Source: Pseudomonas sp. MWU16-30317
Lineage (GTDB): Bacteria > Pseudomonadota > Gammaproteobacteria > Pseudomonadales > Pseudomonadaceae
NCBI RefSeq assembly: GCF_020515695.1
Contig: NZ_JAIWJA010000004.1
Location: 1-64,000, forward strand
Length of the DNA stretch: 64,000 nucleotides
Direction: 5' to 3'
Position numbers and translations under genes: made by a program. The notes below the pieces were generated by a model. It ran no database searches. It saw only the letters and a list, made by a program, of their open reading frames with translations, and was not told where the DNA came from. This document shows positions 44,250 through 52,561 of this stretch, piece by piece. Within the stretch, counting starts at the first letter, position 1. Each line of letters opens with the position of its first letter.

Positions 44250-45380
44250 TCAACTCTGGCTTACCCCTGACCCGTTGGGCCGCGCCATCCCCTCCCAATC
44301 CGGCTTTTGCTCGCTCCCCTGCGCCACCGCGGCCACCTCACCCTCCACCACGCCAATCCACCACGGCGCACACGGGCTCGGGTAATCCAGATAAAACGGC
44401 TGCCCCATCTCCGGCGTGGCGATGCGCACATTGCTCTCCCATGCCAGCGCCTGAATGCGATCCAGCGGTTCGTGCCAGGCATGCAGGGCCAGGTCGAAGG
44501 TGCCGTTATGGATCGGCATCAGCCAGCGCCCACGCACATCGAGATGCGCTTGCAGACTTTGCTCGGGGTGCATGTGCACATCCGGCCAGTCGACGTTGTA
44601 GGCGCCGGTTTCCATCAGCGTCAGGTCGAACGGCCCGAAGCGCTCGCCAATCAGCTTGAAGCCGCTGTGGTAGCCGGTGTCGCCGCTGAAGAACACCCGA
44701 TGCTTGTCGGCGATGATTACCCACGATGCCCACAGGGTCTTGTTGCCGTCGCGCAGCCCGCGCCCGGAGAAGTGCTGGGACGGTGCCGCCACCAACTCGA
44801 CGCCGTACAAGCGCACCGACTGCCACCAGTTGAGTTCATGCACCTTGGCCGCTGGCACGCCCCATTCGATCAAGGTCTTGCCGACGCCCAGGGGCGCGAT
44901 GAAGTGCTCGGCGCGGTCCTTGAGGGCGAGGATGGTGGCGTGATCCAGATGGTCGTAGTGATTGTGCGAGAGAATCACCGCGGCCAGTGGCGGCAGCTCG
45001 TCAAGGCTGATGGGCGGCTGATGGAAACGCTTGGGGCCGGCCCACTGCACCGGGGATGCGCGCTCGGCGAACACCGGGTCGGTCAACCAGAAACGCTGGT
45101 TGAGCTTGAGCAGCACGGTGGAATGGCCGAGACGCCAGACGCTGTTGTCGGGCGCCGCCAGCAACTGGTGACGGGTAATGGCTTGCACTGGAATAGGTGC
45201 CGCAGGACGGGTATCGGCCGGTTTGTTGAACAGGCTGTTCCAGATGATCCCAAGGGTCTTGAGGGTGCCGGCGCGATGGCGCGGCGCGTGGTTGACGTAG
45301 CGACCGTCCAGCTGGCGCAGGGTGGCTGGGGTATGGCTGGACGCGCTGACGGGGGTGAGGGTATTTGAGGGGTGGGACAT
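44250..45380 (-). CDS. MBL-fold metallohydrolase, UlaG/NAPE-PLD-like
   Basis: A 376-residue metallo-beta-lactamase-fold enzyme. The metal-binding motif ILSHNHYDHLD is followed by FSGDTGYHSGF (Asp ligand) and the His in MPIHNGTFDLALH, as in the family of lipid- and lactone-hydrolases containing NAPE-PLD and UlaG. About 90 residues precede the core domain (ending SVWRLGHSTVLL), typical of the NAPE-PLD-like bacterial group. It is divergent from a TetR gene, which probably controls it. The substrate is unknown. Confidence 0.88.
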   Translation of the reverse strand: MSHPSNTLTPVSASSHTPATLRQLDGRYVNHAPRHRAGTLKTLGIIWNSLFNKPADTRPAAPIPVQAITRHQLLAAPDNSVWRLGHSTVLLKLNQRFWLTDPVFAERASPVQWAGPKRFHQPPISLDELPPLAAVILSHNHYDHLDHATILALKDRAEHFIAPLGVGKTLIEWGVPAAKVHELNWWQSVRLYGVELVAAPSQHFSGRGLRDGNKTLWASWVIIADKHRVFFSGDTGYHSGFKLIGERFGPFDLTLMETGAYNVDWPDVHMHPEQSLQAHLDVRGRWLMPIHNGTFDLALHAWHEPLDRIQALAWESNVRIATPEMGQPFYLDYPSPCAPWWIGVVEGEVAAVAQGSEQKPDWEGMARPNGSGVSQS

Positions 45381-45454
45381 GGCGGCATGACTCCATGAAA
45401 GGTGCGGCGCTGGCGGGCTGGCCCGACCGAGTGACGGTAAAACGAAAGAGGTAC

Positions 45455-45469
45455 ACTACACAGTGTAGT
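45455..45469. promoter_or_regulatory. Putative TetR operator
   Basis: ACTACACAGTGTAGT is a 15-base inverted repeat with 7-base arms around one central base, located between the divergent MBL-fold and TetR genes. A second partial half-site, CAGTGTACTT, occurs about 50 bases further on, close to the TetR start. Position and symmetry fit autoregulation. Confidence 0.65.
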
Positions 45470-45537
45470 TTCTAGCTTGCATCATTCTCCCAGCCAAGTA
45501 AACTGGTCAGTGTACTTATTTTTATTCAAGAGCCCCC

Positions 45538-46149
45538 ATGACCACCCTGCCCCCGAGATTGACCGACCGCAAACGCGAAGCCATCGTCGAGGCTGCCATC
45601 GACGAGTTTCGCGATAACGGTTTCGAGGTCACCAGCATGGACCGCATCGCGGCCCGTGCCGAAGTCTCCAAGCGCACGGTGTACAACCACTTCCCCAGTA
45701 AAGAAGAACTCTTCGCGGAAATCATGGAGCGACTGTGGTCGCGCTTTCCGCCCGCTTCCGACGACCCCTACCGTCCCGATGTGGGATTGCGCGAACAACT
45801 GCGCGAACTGCTCGAAGCCAAGATGGCCAGTTTGTGTGACCAAAATTGCATCGATCTGGCGCGTATCGCCATTGGCGCTACGGTTCATTCGCCTGATCGG
45901 GCCATGGTGTGGGTCACGCGTATAAACGAACGCGAGGAGACGGTCAGCGTGTGGGTGCGGGCAGCCCAGAAAGACGGCCGCCTCAAGCCCGTCGATCCCG
46001 GTTTTGCTGCCACCCAGATACACGCGCTGATGAAGTCCTTCGCTTTTTGGCCGCAGGTGACACTTAATGAATCACTTCTGTCGCCCGAGCGCCAGGCCGA
46101 AGTAGTCGATGGCGCGCTGGACATGTTCCTCAGCTGGTATGCTGTGTAA
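45538..46149 (+). CDS. TetR/AcrR-family regulator
   Basis: A 203-residue repressor. The N-terminal HTH is clear (residues about 15-60: AAIDEFRDNGFEVTSMDRIAA, VSKRTVYNHFPSKEELF), and the C-terminal domain is the type seen in AefR-like proteins (EAKMASLC, WVTRINER, VDGALDMFLSWY). It diverges from the MBL-fold hydrolase and the palindrome between the genes is a likely operator. The ligand is unknown. A large open frame overlapping its end belongs to the next gene but begins downstream. Confidence 0.9.
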   Translation: MTTLPPRLTDRKREAIVEAAIDEFRDNGFEVTSMDRIAARAEVSKRTVYNHFPSKEELFAEIMERLWSRFPPASDDPYRPDVGLREQLRELLEAKMASLCDQNCIDLARIAIGATVHSPDRAMVWVTRINEREETVSVWVRAAQKDGRLKPVDPGFAATQIHALMKSFAFWPQVTLNESLLSPERQAEVVDGALDMFLSWYAV

Positions 46150-46282
46150 CGGGCCGGCAGCAAGGCCTACCTCTCGCTTCACCCCAAACAATGATCGCCA
46201 GCTTGCACGCAATGCCAACGTCAATGGCAGACGCTGCGGCGTTCGGCACAGGTCAGTCCGTGTCATGTACGAAGGATTTTCA

Positions 46283-47641
46283 ATGGAACAGCAAGCGCGC
46301 CCCGGCCAATTGCGCCGCGGCCTCAAGAACCGTCACATCCAGCTGATCGCCCTGGGCGGGGCCATCGGCACCGGGCTTTTCCTGGGCGTGGCTCACACCG
46401 TGGCCATGGCCGGCCCATCGGTCATCCTCGGCTACGCCCTTGCCGGAGTCATCGCTTTTTTCATCATGCGCCAGCTTGGCGAAATGGTGGTCCAAGAGCC
46501 GGTTGCCGGTACCTTCGCGCATTTTGCCGCGCGCTACTGGAGCCCGCAGGCGGGCTTCATGGCCGGCTGGAACTACTGGGTGCTTTATGTGCTCGTGGGC
46601 ATGGCCGAGCTGACCGCGGTCGGCGTCTATGTGCAGTACTGGTGGCCTGACGTCCCGACCTGGATGTCGGCGGCGATCTTCTTCGTGGCCATCAACCTGA
46701 TCAACCTGCTCAATGTGCGCGTGTTCGGCGAGATGGAGTTCTGGTTCTCGATGATCAAGGTCATCGCCATCATCAGCATGATCGTCTTTGGCGCCTACCT
46801 GCTGGCCAGCGGCAATGGCGGCCCGGACGCCAGCGTCGCCAACCTCTGGCAGCACGGCGGCTTCTTCCCCAATGGCGTGCGCGGCCTGCTGATGGCCATG
46901 GCCTTCATCATGTTCTCCTTCGGTGGCCTGGAGCTGATCGGTATCACCGCAGCCGAAGCCGATGATCCCAAGGTGAGCATTCCCAAAGCGACCAATCAGG
47001 TCATCTACCGCATTCTGCTGTTCTATGTCGGTGCGCTGACCGTGCTGCTGTCGCTGTATCCGTGGCAGAACGTCGTCACCGGCGGCAGCCCTTTCGTGCT
47101 GATCTTTCACGCACTGGACAGCAACATCGTTGCCACCTTGCTCAACGTGGTGGTGCTGACAGCGGCGTTGTCGGTCTATAACAGCTGCGTGTACAGCAAC
47201 AGCCGTATGCTGTTCGGCCTGGCCAACCAGGGCAATGCGCCCAAGAGCCTGCTCAAGGTCAGCGCTCGCGGTGTGCCACTCGCAGCATTGGGCGTCTCGG
47301 CAACAGCCACCGGCGTGTGCGTACTGATCAACTACGTGATGCCGGCCAAGGCGCTGGAAATTCTGATGGCCCTGGTGGTCGCGGCGCTCGTGCTCAACTG
47401 GATCATGATCACCATTACTCACCTCAAGTTTCGCAGTGCGCTGCGCGCTTCAGGCCAGGTGTCGAGTTACAAGAGCTGGGGTTACCCGATCACCAACTAT
47501 ATCTGCCTGGCATTTCTGGCAGGCATTCTGGTGATCATGGCAATGACGCCGGGCATCAACGAATCGGTGCTGTTGATTCCGATCTGGTTGGCCGTGCTGG
47601 CAGTGGCCTATAGAAGCAAGCTGCGTCGCGCGGGGCGTTAA
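46283..47641 (+). CDS. aroP: Aromatic amino acid permease AroP-type
   Basis: A 452-residue APC-family transporter with about 12 membrane segments. The segments IQLIALGGAIGTGLFLG, MRQLGEMVVQEPVAGTF, GWNYWVLYVLVGMAELTAVG, VFGEMEFWF, FSFGGLELIGITAAEA and NSCVYSNSRMLFGLA follow E. coli AroP closely over the whole length, so proton-coupled uptake of Phe, Tyr and Trp is likely. The start is the ATG at 46283 with GAAGGA upstream; the longer frame from 46109 is antisense/overlap sequence of the TetR gene. Confidence 0.87.
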   Translation: MEQQARPGQLRRGLKNRHIQLIALGGAIGTGLFLGVAHTVAMAGPSVILGYALAGVIAFFIMRQLGEMVVQEPVAGTFAHFAARYWSPQAGFMAGWNYWVLYVLVGMAELTAVGVYVQYWWPDVPTWMSAAIFFVAINLINLLNVRVFGEMEFWFSMIKVIAIISMIVFGAYLLASGNGGPDASVANLWQHGGFFPNGVRGLLMAMAFIMFSFGGLELIGITAAEADDPKVSIPKATNQVIYRILLFYVGALTVLLSLYPWQNVVTGGSPFVLIFHALDSNIVATLLNVVVLTAALSVYNSCVYSNSRMLFGLANQGNAPKSLLKVSARGVPLAALGVSATATGVCVLINYVMPAKALEILMALVVAALVLNWIMITITHLKFRSALRASGQVSSYKSWGYPITNYICLAFLAGILVIMAMTPGINESVLLIPIWLAVLAVAYRSKLRRAGR

Positions 47642-47700
47642 CCAGCAGCTTGACTGGCTGGCGGTGGCGTTGCGGCAATCGCTTTCGCCGCCGAACGCGC

Positions 47701-47772
47701 AACCTTGCTCCCACAGAGTCGACTGGAATGGAGTCGTACACCCGTGGGAGCAAAGCTTGCTCGCGAAGAGGC
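47701..47772. repeat. REP-type inverted element (TGGGAGCAAGC family)
   Basis: CCTTGCTCCCACAGAGTCGAC and GTGGGAGCAAAGCTTGCTCGCGAAGAGGCC form an inverted pair between aroP and the hydrolase gene, which converge. Same family as 36337-36410. Confidence 0.8.
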
Positions 47773-47804
47773 CAGCACTGGCTGCAGCAAACCACCAGGC
47801 GGGA

Positions 47805-48335
47805 TCAGCCCTGGAAGCTCACCTCGGCAGTCGACAGCAATTTCACGAACGGCCCTGCCAATACCTGATTGTGATGCGCGATGATCGCCGCAGCGTCCAA
47901 CACCGGACTGTCCATCGTGGTATGGGCATCCGCCACCAGCACCGCCTTGAAGCCCAGGTCCCCGGCCAGACGGCCAGTGCTGTCGATGCAATAATCAGTC
48001 TTCATCCCGCAGATCACCAACTCCCCTACCCCCGCGTCATCAAGCCATTCGGCCAGCCCGGTGTTGAAGAAGCAGCTAGGTCGAGTCTTGTCGACAAAAT
48101 GATCCTGATGAACATCAACCCCGAGCTCCGGCAGCACTTGCCATAGCGCACTGCCGGCCGCGATTGGCGAGCCTTCGGGGCCGGTGTGGCGAACCACAAC
48201 CACAGGCGCTCCGGCAGCTCGGGCTGCCACGATCAGCGCATTGATATTGGCCAGCACCCGCTCCCCCTCGTAAGGCGCTTGCGGTCCGTGAAACAGACCG
48301 ACTTGCATGTCGATCACCAGCAGAGCTTTTTTCAT
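47805..48335 (-). CDS. Isochorismatase-family cysteine hydrolase
   Basis: A 176-residue hydrolase of the isochorismatase/nicotinamidase superfamily. The catalytic triad is visible as Asp9 (LVIDMQ), Lys83 (VDKTRPSCF) and Cys116 (MKTDYCIDST). The substrate could be an amide, a carbamate or a related compound. It starts with an ATG and GGAGAAGGA. Only 40 bases separate the start from a terminator-like hairpin on the same strand, so transcription must pass through that hairpin; see the attenuator entry. Confidence 0.9.
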   Translation of the reverse strand: MKKALLVIDMQVGLFHGPQAPYEGERVLANINALIVAARAAGAPVVVVRHTGPEGSPIAAGSALWQVLPELGVDVHQDHFVDKTRPSCFFNTGLAEWLDDAGVGELVICGMKTDYCIDSTGRLAGDLGFKAVLVADAHTTMDSPVLDAAAIIAHHNQVLAGPFVKLLSTAEVSFQG

Positions 48336-48375
48336 CGTCCTTCTCCATCGTTGGCCAGCCTGGACGGAGAAAACA

Positions 48376-48410
48376 AAAGGCCCCGTCCAGTGTTTGCTGG
48401 CGGGGCCTTT
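48376..48410 (-). terminator. Rho-independent terminator in the hydrolase leader
   Basis: On the minus strand AAAGGCCCCGCCAG pairs with CTGG-A-CGGGGCCTTT, a 14-pair stem with one bulged base and a six-base loop, followed by TTGTTTT. It lies 40 bases before the isochorismatase-family gene start and 18 bases after the leader-peptide stop. Confidence 0.88.
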
Positions 48411-48460
48411 GTTGCATACCGATTCGACTCAGGTACACACCAACGGGCCGCCAGAGGCGG
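48397..48460 (-). promoter_or_regulatory. Transcription-attenuation region: leader hairpin, antiterminator and terminator arm
   Basis: Segment 1, CCGCC (48456-48460), can pair with GGCGG of segment 2. Segment 2, CTGGCGG (48448-48454), can instead pair with segment 3, CCGCCAG (48397-48403), which is also the 5' arm of the terminator. The three pairings exclude each other, the classical layout of ribosome-controlled attenuators. The six Thr codons of the leader lie just upstream of segment 1. A stalled ribosome would cover segment 1 and let 2:3 form, so the hydrolase is expressed when charged tRNA-Thr is scarce. The mechanism is inferred. Confidence 0.65.
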
Positions 48461-48500
48461 TCGTGGTGGTGGTAGTGAGGTCGAGCTTGTGCGAGTTCAT
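48429..48500 (-). CDS. Thr-rich leader peptide upstream of the hydrolase
   Basis: A 23-residue ORF with ATG at 48500 and TGA at 48429-48431. Residues 9-14 are six consecutive threonines (codons ACT ACC ACC ACC ACG ACC, 48459-48476) and the last residue is also Thr. It lies in the gap between the XRE gene and the hydrolase, before a terminator, like the leader peptides of attenuated operons. The ribosome site is weak (AAGGG about 14 bases upstream), so translation is not certain. Confidence 0.55.
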   Translation of the reverse strand: MNSHKLDLTTTTTTASGGPLVCT

Positions 48501-48546
48501 GGGACAATGCTGCCCTTGCTGGCAATAGGGTGTCAACCCGCAACCG

Positions 48547-49365
48547 TCATTCGACTTCGTACAAACCGTGCACATTGGGAATGGCCTGCAAGCGCCTGCG
48601 CACGTCATCGTCGATCAGCGCATCATCTGGATGATAAAGCCGCACCTGACGATAGGCGTTGATGCGGTTGATCTCCAGCCCCAGAAACTCCCACACCACA
48701 CGGGTGCAGGCCGGGTTGCGCCGGTCGCCACTGGACACCCCGGTTTTAAGACCGTTGAGGCGCGTAATGCGGCTCTTGAAGCTGGGGATAAGGATGGTCT
48801 GGCTCATTTCGTTGACCGTCAACGATTCGAAATCCACCAGAAACAGCCGATCCTGCAACGCGAACGCGGCCCCCAGATAGCGGCAGCGCACCCAGTCGTC
48901 GGCGTGGGGATCGCTGGTGCTGGAACGCTCCTGACGCTCCTGGCGCTCGAACAGAAACGTGCCCTGCTCCTCACGCAGATGCACCAGGGACACCAGGATG
49001 GTGCCCGGCACCGACATGCAATTGGAGTACTCGAAATAATAGCCACAGTAGCGCGACAGATCTGCGGCCTTTTCCCGCAGCGGCGCCAGCATAGCCAGCA
49101 ACGGGTCCTGAGGTGCTGGCGTCGGCGCGGAGGATGCGCGGGCACCGATCAAACGCGCGAATTGCTCGGGCGGCAAACCAAGCTCGTAATCCTCGACCCC
49201 GAAAAAGTCGCCGATACGCTTGAGGTTGTAGGCCGTTGGCTGGCTTTGCCCGCTAAGGTACTTGTTGAACTGCGCGCGGTTGATCACCAGCAGCCGACAG
49301 ACTTCCGAGATAGAGCGGTAGTGGCTGCAGGCAAGTTTTAGATTGGTACTGAAATGTTGACTCAT
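48547..49365 (-). CDS. XRE-type helix-turn-helix regulator
   Basis: A 272-residue regulator starting at the ATG at 49365 (MSQHFSTNL). The HTH is SISEVCRLLVINRAQFNKYLSGQSQP at about residues 18-45. About 200 residues follow, rich in beta segments (GTILVSLVHLREEQGTFLFER, RLFLVDFESLTVN), with no recognised ligand domain; the IL-IPSFKSRI-T stretch resembles a family of Pseudomonas regulators placed next to amino-acid transport genes. It diverges from the AGCS symporter, which it probably controls. Confidence 0.8.
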   Translation of the reverse strand: MSQHFSTNLKLACSHYRSISEVCRLLVINRAQFNKYLSGQSQPTAYNLKRIGDFFGVEDYELGLPPEQFARLIGARASSAPTPAPQDPLLAMLAPLREKAADLSRYCGYYFEYSNCMSVPGTILVSLVHLREEQGTFLFERQERQERSSTSDPHADDWVRCRYLGAAFALQDRLFLVDFESLTVNEMSQTILIPSFKSRITRLNGLKTGVSSGDRRNPACTRVVWEFLGLEINRINAYRQVRLYHPDDALIDDDVRRRLQAIPNVHGLYEVE

Positions 49366-49538
49366 GACCCAGCTTTGAATTGGTGCGACAGACGCCATGA
49401 TAGCATCAAGTCGCACCAAATCGGAGCAACCCGCGAAATTGTCACAGAGTATGTATCAGCCAATCATGCCCCCTTTCGCGGTGACGCGTCCGTTGCGCTT
49501 GTCTTTACAGGTCAAAACAACAAGAGGGAGCACCTAAC

Positions 49539-50981
49539 ATGCTTGAAATGATCAATGATTTCCTTTCCGGGAAAGTCCTTATCGTGCTGATCGTCGGACT
49601 GGGGAGCTACTTCACCCTGCGTTCACGATTTGTGCAATTCCGCCATTTCGTGCACATGTTCAGTGTTTTCAAAGAGTCGATCCGTGGTCAGGGTGGCCAA
49701 CTGAGCTCCTTCCAGGCCTTGATGCTGAGCCTCGCCGGGCGCGTCGGCGCCGGTAACATCGCCGGTGTCGGCATTGCCGTGACCCTGGGCGGCCCAGGTG
49801 CGGTGTTCTGGATGTGGGTCACGGCCCTGGTCGGCATGGCGAGCAGCTTCTTCGAGTGCACCCTGGCCCAGGTCTACAAGCGCAGCGAAGGCGAAGGCAT
49901 GTACCGCGGCGGCCCGGCCTACTACATCCTGCACGGCCTGAATCTGCGCTGGATGGCGATCGTGTTCTCGATCCTGCTGCTGGTCACCTACGGCTTCGCC
50001 TTCATGGGCCTGCAGTCGTTCACCGTGACCCACTCGCTGCAGAATGCCTTCGGCTACGACCCGCACTACACCGGGATCATCCTCGCCGTGTTGCTGGGCG
50101 TGGTGTTCCTGGGCGGTATCAAGCGCATCGCCTCAGTCTCCGACTTGTTGGTACCGGTCAAGACGCTGGCCTACATCGGCGTGACCCTGTACGTGATCTT
50201 CACCCAGATCGACCACGTGCCGGCCATGCTCGCCACCATCGTCAAGAGCGCGTTTGGCCTCGACCCGGCCTTCGCCGGCCTGCTTGGCAGCGCCATCGTC
50301 ATGGGCGTCAAGCGCGGCGTATTCGCCAACGAAGCCGGCCTTGGCAGCGCCCCTAACGTCGCCGCTGTCGCCTCCGTGCGCCACCCGGCCGCTCAAGGCG
50401 TAGTACAGGCGTTCAGCGTGTTCCTCGACACCTTCGTGATCTGCACCTGCACCGCGCTGCTGATCCTGCTCTCGGGCTTCTACACCCCCGGTTTCGAAGG
50501 CGACGGCATTGCCCTGACCCAGAACTCCCTGGCGGCGGTGGTCGGTGACTGGGGTCGCACCTTCGTCAGCATCGCGCTGTCGCTGTTCGTGTTCACCTGC
50601 ATCCTCTACAACTACTACCTGGGCGAGAACAGCCTGCAGTTCCTCAGCCGCAATCGCTTCGTGCTGCTGGGCTACCGCGCACTGGTGATGGTACTGATCG
50701 TCTGGGGCTCGACTCAGGACCTGTCCACCGTCTTCGCCTTCGCCGACATCACCATGACCGGCCTGGCGTTCGTCAACCTGACCGCGCTGTTTTTGCTGTT
50801 CAAGGTCGGCCTGCGGGTGATGCGTGACTACGATGAACAGCGTCGTGCAGGGGTCAAGCAACCGGTATTCGATGCGGCCAAGTTTCAGGATCTGGACATC
50901 GATGAAAAAGCCTGGCCGGTAGAGGCTCAGAAAGTTGCTGGAGGCGACTACGCCGCCGAGCTGGCACAAGCGCAACGCTGA
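49539..50981 (+). CDS. Alanine/glycine:cation symporter (AGCS family)
   Basis: A 480-residue sodium- or proton-coupled amino-acid symporter with about 10-11 membrane segments. The AGCS signature LSLAGRVGAGNIAGVGIAVTLGGPGAVFWMW is at about residues 63-95, and MGVKRGVFANEAGLGSAPNVAAVA carries the second family motif. The start is an ATG with AGGGAG upstream. It is followed by a strong terminator and diverges from the XRE gene. Confidence 0.93.
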   Translation: MLEMINDFLSGKVLIVLIVGLGSYFTLRSRFVQFRHFVHMFSVFKESIRGQGGQLSSFQALMLSLAGRVGAGNIAGVGIAVTLGGPGAVFWMWVTALVGMASSFFECTLAQVYKRSEGEGMYRGGPAYYILHGLNLRWMAIVFSILLLVTYGFAFMGLQSFTVTHSLQNAFGYDPHYTGIILAVLLGVVFLGGIKRIASVSDLLVPVKTLAYIGVTLYVIFTQIDHVPAMLATIVKSAFGLDPAFAGLLGSAIVMGVKRGVFANEAGLGSAPNVAAVASVRHPAAQGVVQAFSVFLDTFVICTCTALLILLSGFYTPGFEGDGIALTQNSLAAVVGDWGRTFVSIALSLFVFTCILYNYYLGENSLQFLSRNRFVLLGYRALVMVLIVWGSTQDLSTVFAFADITMTGLAFVNLTALFLLFKVGLRVMRDYDEQRRAGVKQPVFDAAKFQDLDIDEKAWPVEAQKVAGGDYAAELAQAQR

Positions 50982-50996
50982 TTGACGCAGTAGAAC

Positions 50997-51023
50997 GAAA
51001 AGCCCCTTGCGAGGGGCTTTTTT
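50997..51023 (+). terminator. Rho-independent terminator after the symporter
   Basis: AAAAGCCCCTT-GC-GAGGGGCTTTT forms an 11-pair stem followed by T residues, 15 bases after the symporter stop. Confidence 0.92.
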
Positions 51024-51312
51024 GTGGAGGAAAAACCGCTCTAGATCCGCCGCTACAGAGCTGCGTAGGATTAATTCCCGCAGATTTCGGAATCGTCCCA
51101 CATCCAAAAACCTGTTTTTTTGCTACTCAACGATTGGACGTACGCGTAAGGATCTATCAATTACCCAATCTACCGGAATAGATGCGTGCCAATGAGGCTG
51201 CGCAGCGTTCCAGGCGCCTGGAAACAAACCCGAGCAAACGACCTGCACATCACGTCCTTCGCGACGCAGATCAGCATTTCCTCCAACAAAAACAATCACG
51301 TACCATACCCCC
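51024..51312. other. Intergenic region before the cobalamin riboswitch
   Basis: About 290 bases of lower GC. TTCCAGGCGCCTGGAA (51208-51223) is a perfect 16-base palindrome that could be an operator or a short hairpin. The promoter of the riboswitch transcript must lie here; no clear -35/-10 pair was found. Confidence 0.5.
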
Positions 51313-51482
51313 GCTGGTTCCTTCACAGGATTAATAGGGAATCCGTCACGCGCCCACCCGCCGTGAAACGGAACTGCCCCCGCAACTGTAGGCGTCGAGC
51401 CGCATTCCGTGTACCGCCACTGGGCCCTCCCGGGAAGGCTGGAACGCAGCCATGACACGCCAGTCAGGAGACCTGCCGGCCG
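51313..51482 (+). ncRNA. Cobalamin (B12) riboswitch
   Basis: The element begins GCTGGTTCC, contains GGGAATCCGT, the conserved core CGGAACTGCCCCCGCAACTGT (around 51369-51390), CCACTGGGCCC...GGGAAGGC (51417-51439) and the B12 box GCCAGTCAGGAGACCTGCC (51459-51477). These blocks appear in the order and spacing known for adenosylcobalamin riboswitches. It lies 54 bases before the btuF-like start and would turn the transporter off when B12 is abundant. Confidence 0.95.
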
Positions 51483-51535
51483 CAGTATCGAGTACCCACC
51501 GGCGGGGTGTCCGGAGTTCGTAGCGAGCATTTTTC

Positions 51536-52561
51536 ATGTCATTGATTCGTCCAGCCCTTATGTTGAACGGCCTGTTGGCCGGCCTGATCACCTGTAGTCC
51601 GGCGTCTGCCGCAGCCACCCATTACCCGCTGACCGTGGACAACTGTGGCACCCCGCTGACATTCGTACAGGCGCCGCGCCAAGCCGTGACCATCGGCCAG
51701 TCGACCACCGAGATTCTCTACGCGTTAGGCCTTGGCGAGCGCCTGGTCGGCACTTCGCTGTGGTTCAACCCGGTACTGCCGGCGTACCAGAGCATCGACG
51801 CCAAGGTGCCCCGCCTGGCCGACAATCAACCGAGCTTCGAGGCGGTGATCAGCAAGCGCCCGGACCTGGTGGCCGTGCAGTTCGAATGGTCGGTCGGCCC
51901 GCAGGGCGCAGTGGCCACCCGCGACCAGTTCAACGACCTGCACATCCCCGCCTACGTGATGCCCACCGATTGCGAAGGCAAAGACAATCTGGTCGGCGCC
52001 GACGGCACCCGCTTGCGCCCGTTCAGTATCGACAGCCTGTACAAGACCATCAGCCAGTTGGCGACGATTTTCGACGTCAGTGACCGCAGCACTCAACTCA
52101 ACGCCGAATTGGCGGCGCGGCTGGCCGCGGCGCAGGCCAAGGTCGCGGCCAAACAGCTGAACAACGCCACCGTGGCGTTCTGGTTCTCCAGCCCGGACCT
52201 GGCCAGCGATCCGTATATGGCCGGGCGCAAAGGCGTGCCGGATTTCATGGCGACGACCCTCGGCCTGCACAACGTGGTGCAGTCGGATGAAGAATGGCCC
52301 ACCGTCGGCTGGGAGAGCATCGCCAAGGCCAATCCCACGGTGCTGGTAATTGCGCGAATGGATCGGCGCCGCTTCCCGGCGGATGACTACCTGAAGAAGC
52401 TCGAATTCCTCAAGAACGATCCGGTGGCGCGCAACATGGAGGCGGTCAAGCACGGCCGCATCGTGATCCTTGACGCGCAGTCGATGGAAGCCACGGTGCG
52501 CATGTTCGATGGCATCGATGGCCTCGCCGATGCAATCGACCACTTCAAGCTGCCGAAATGA
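51536..52561 (+). CDS. btuF: Cobalamin ABC transporter substrate-binding protein (BtuF-like)
   Basis: A 341-residue periplasmic binding protein with a signal peptide (about 1-27, cleaved near ASAAA). The fold is the BtuF/FhuD type: PRQAVTIGQSTTEILYALGLGERLVGTS at the start, two lobes joined by a long helix (QLNAELAARLAAAQAKV), and a C-terminal WESIAKANPTVLVIARM. With the cobalamin riboswitch upstream and the permease and ATPase following, B12 (or cobinamide) is the likely ligand. The stop overlaps the permease start by four bases. Confidence 0.85.
   Translation: MSLIRPALMLNGLLAGLITCSPASAAATHYPLTVDNCGTPLTFVQAPRQAVTIGQSTTEILYALGLGERLVGTSLWFNPVLPAYQSIDAKVPRLADNQPSFEAVISKRPDLVAVQFEWSVGPQGAVATRDQFNDLHIPAYVMPTDCEGKDNLVGADGTRLRPFSIDSLYKTISQLATIFDVSDRSTQLNAELAARLAAAQAKVAAKQLNNATVAFWFSSPDLASDPYMAGRKGVPDFMATTLGLHNVVQSDEEWPTVGWESIAKANPTVLVIARMDRRRFPADDYLKKLEFLKNDPVARNMEAVKHGRIVILDAQSMEATVRMFDGIDGLADAIDHFKLPK

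Noticed and set aside
48505..48536. TTGACA as a promoter for the Thr leader
   Set aside because: The -10 partner is poor (CAGCAT), and the start would fall almost on the ATG, leaving no ribosome site. The true start is probably further upstream.
51123..51530. Minus-strand frame of 135 codons before btuF
   Set aside because: It is antisense to the cobalamin riboswitch, and the riboswitch explains the conservation.
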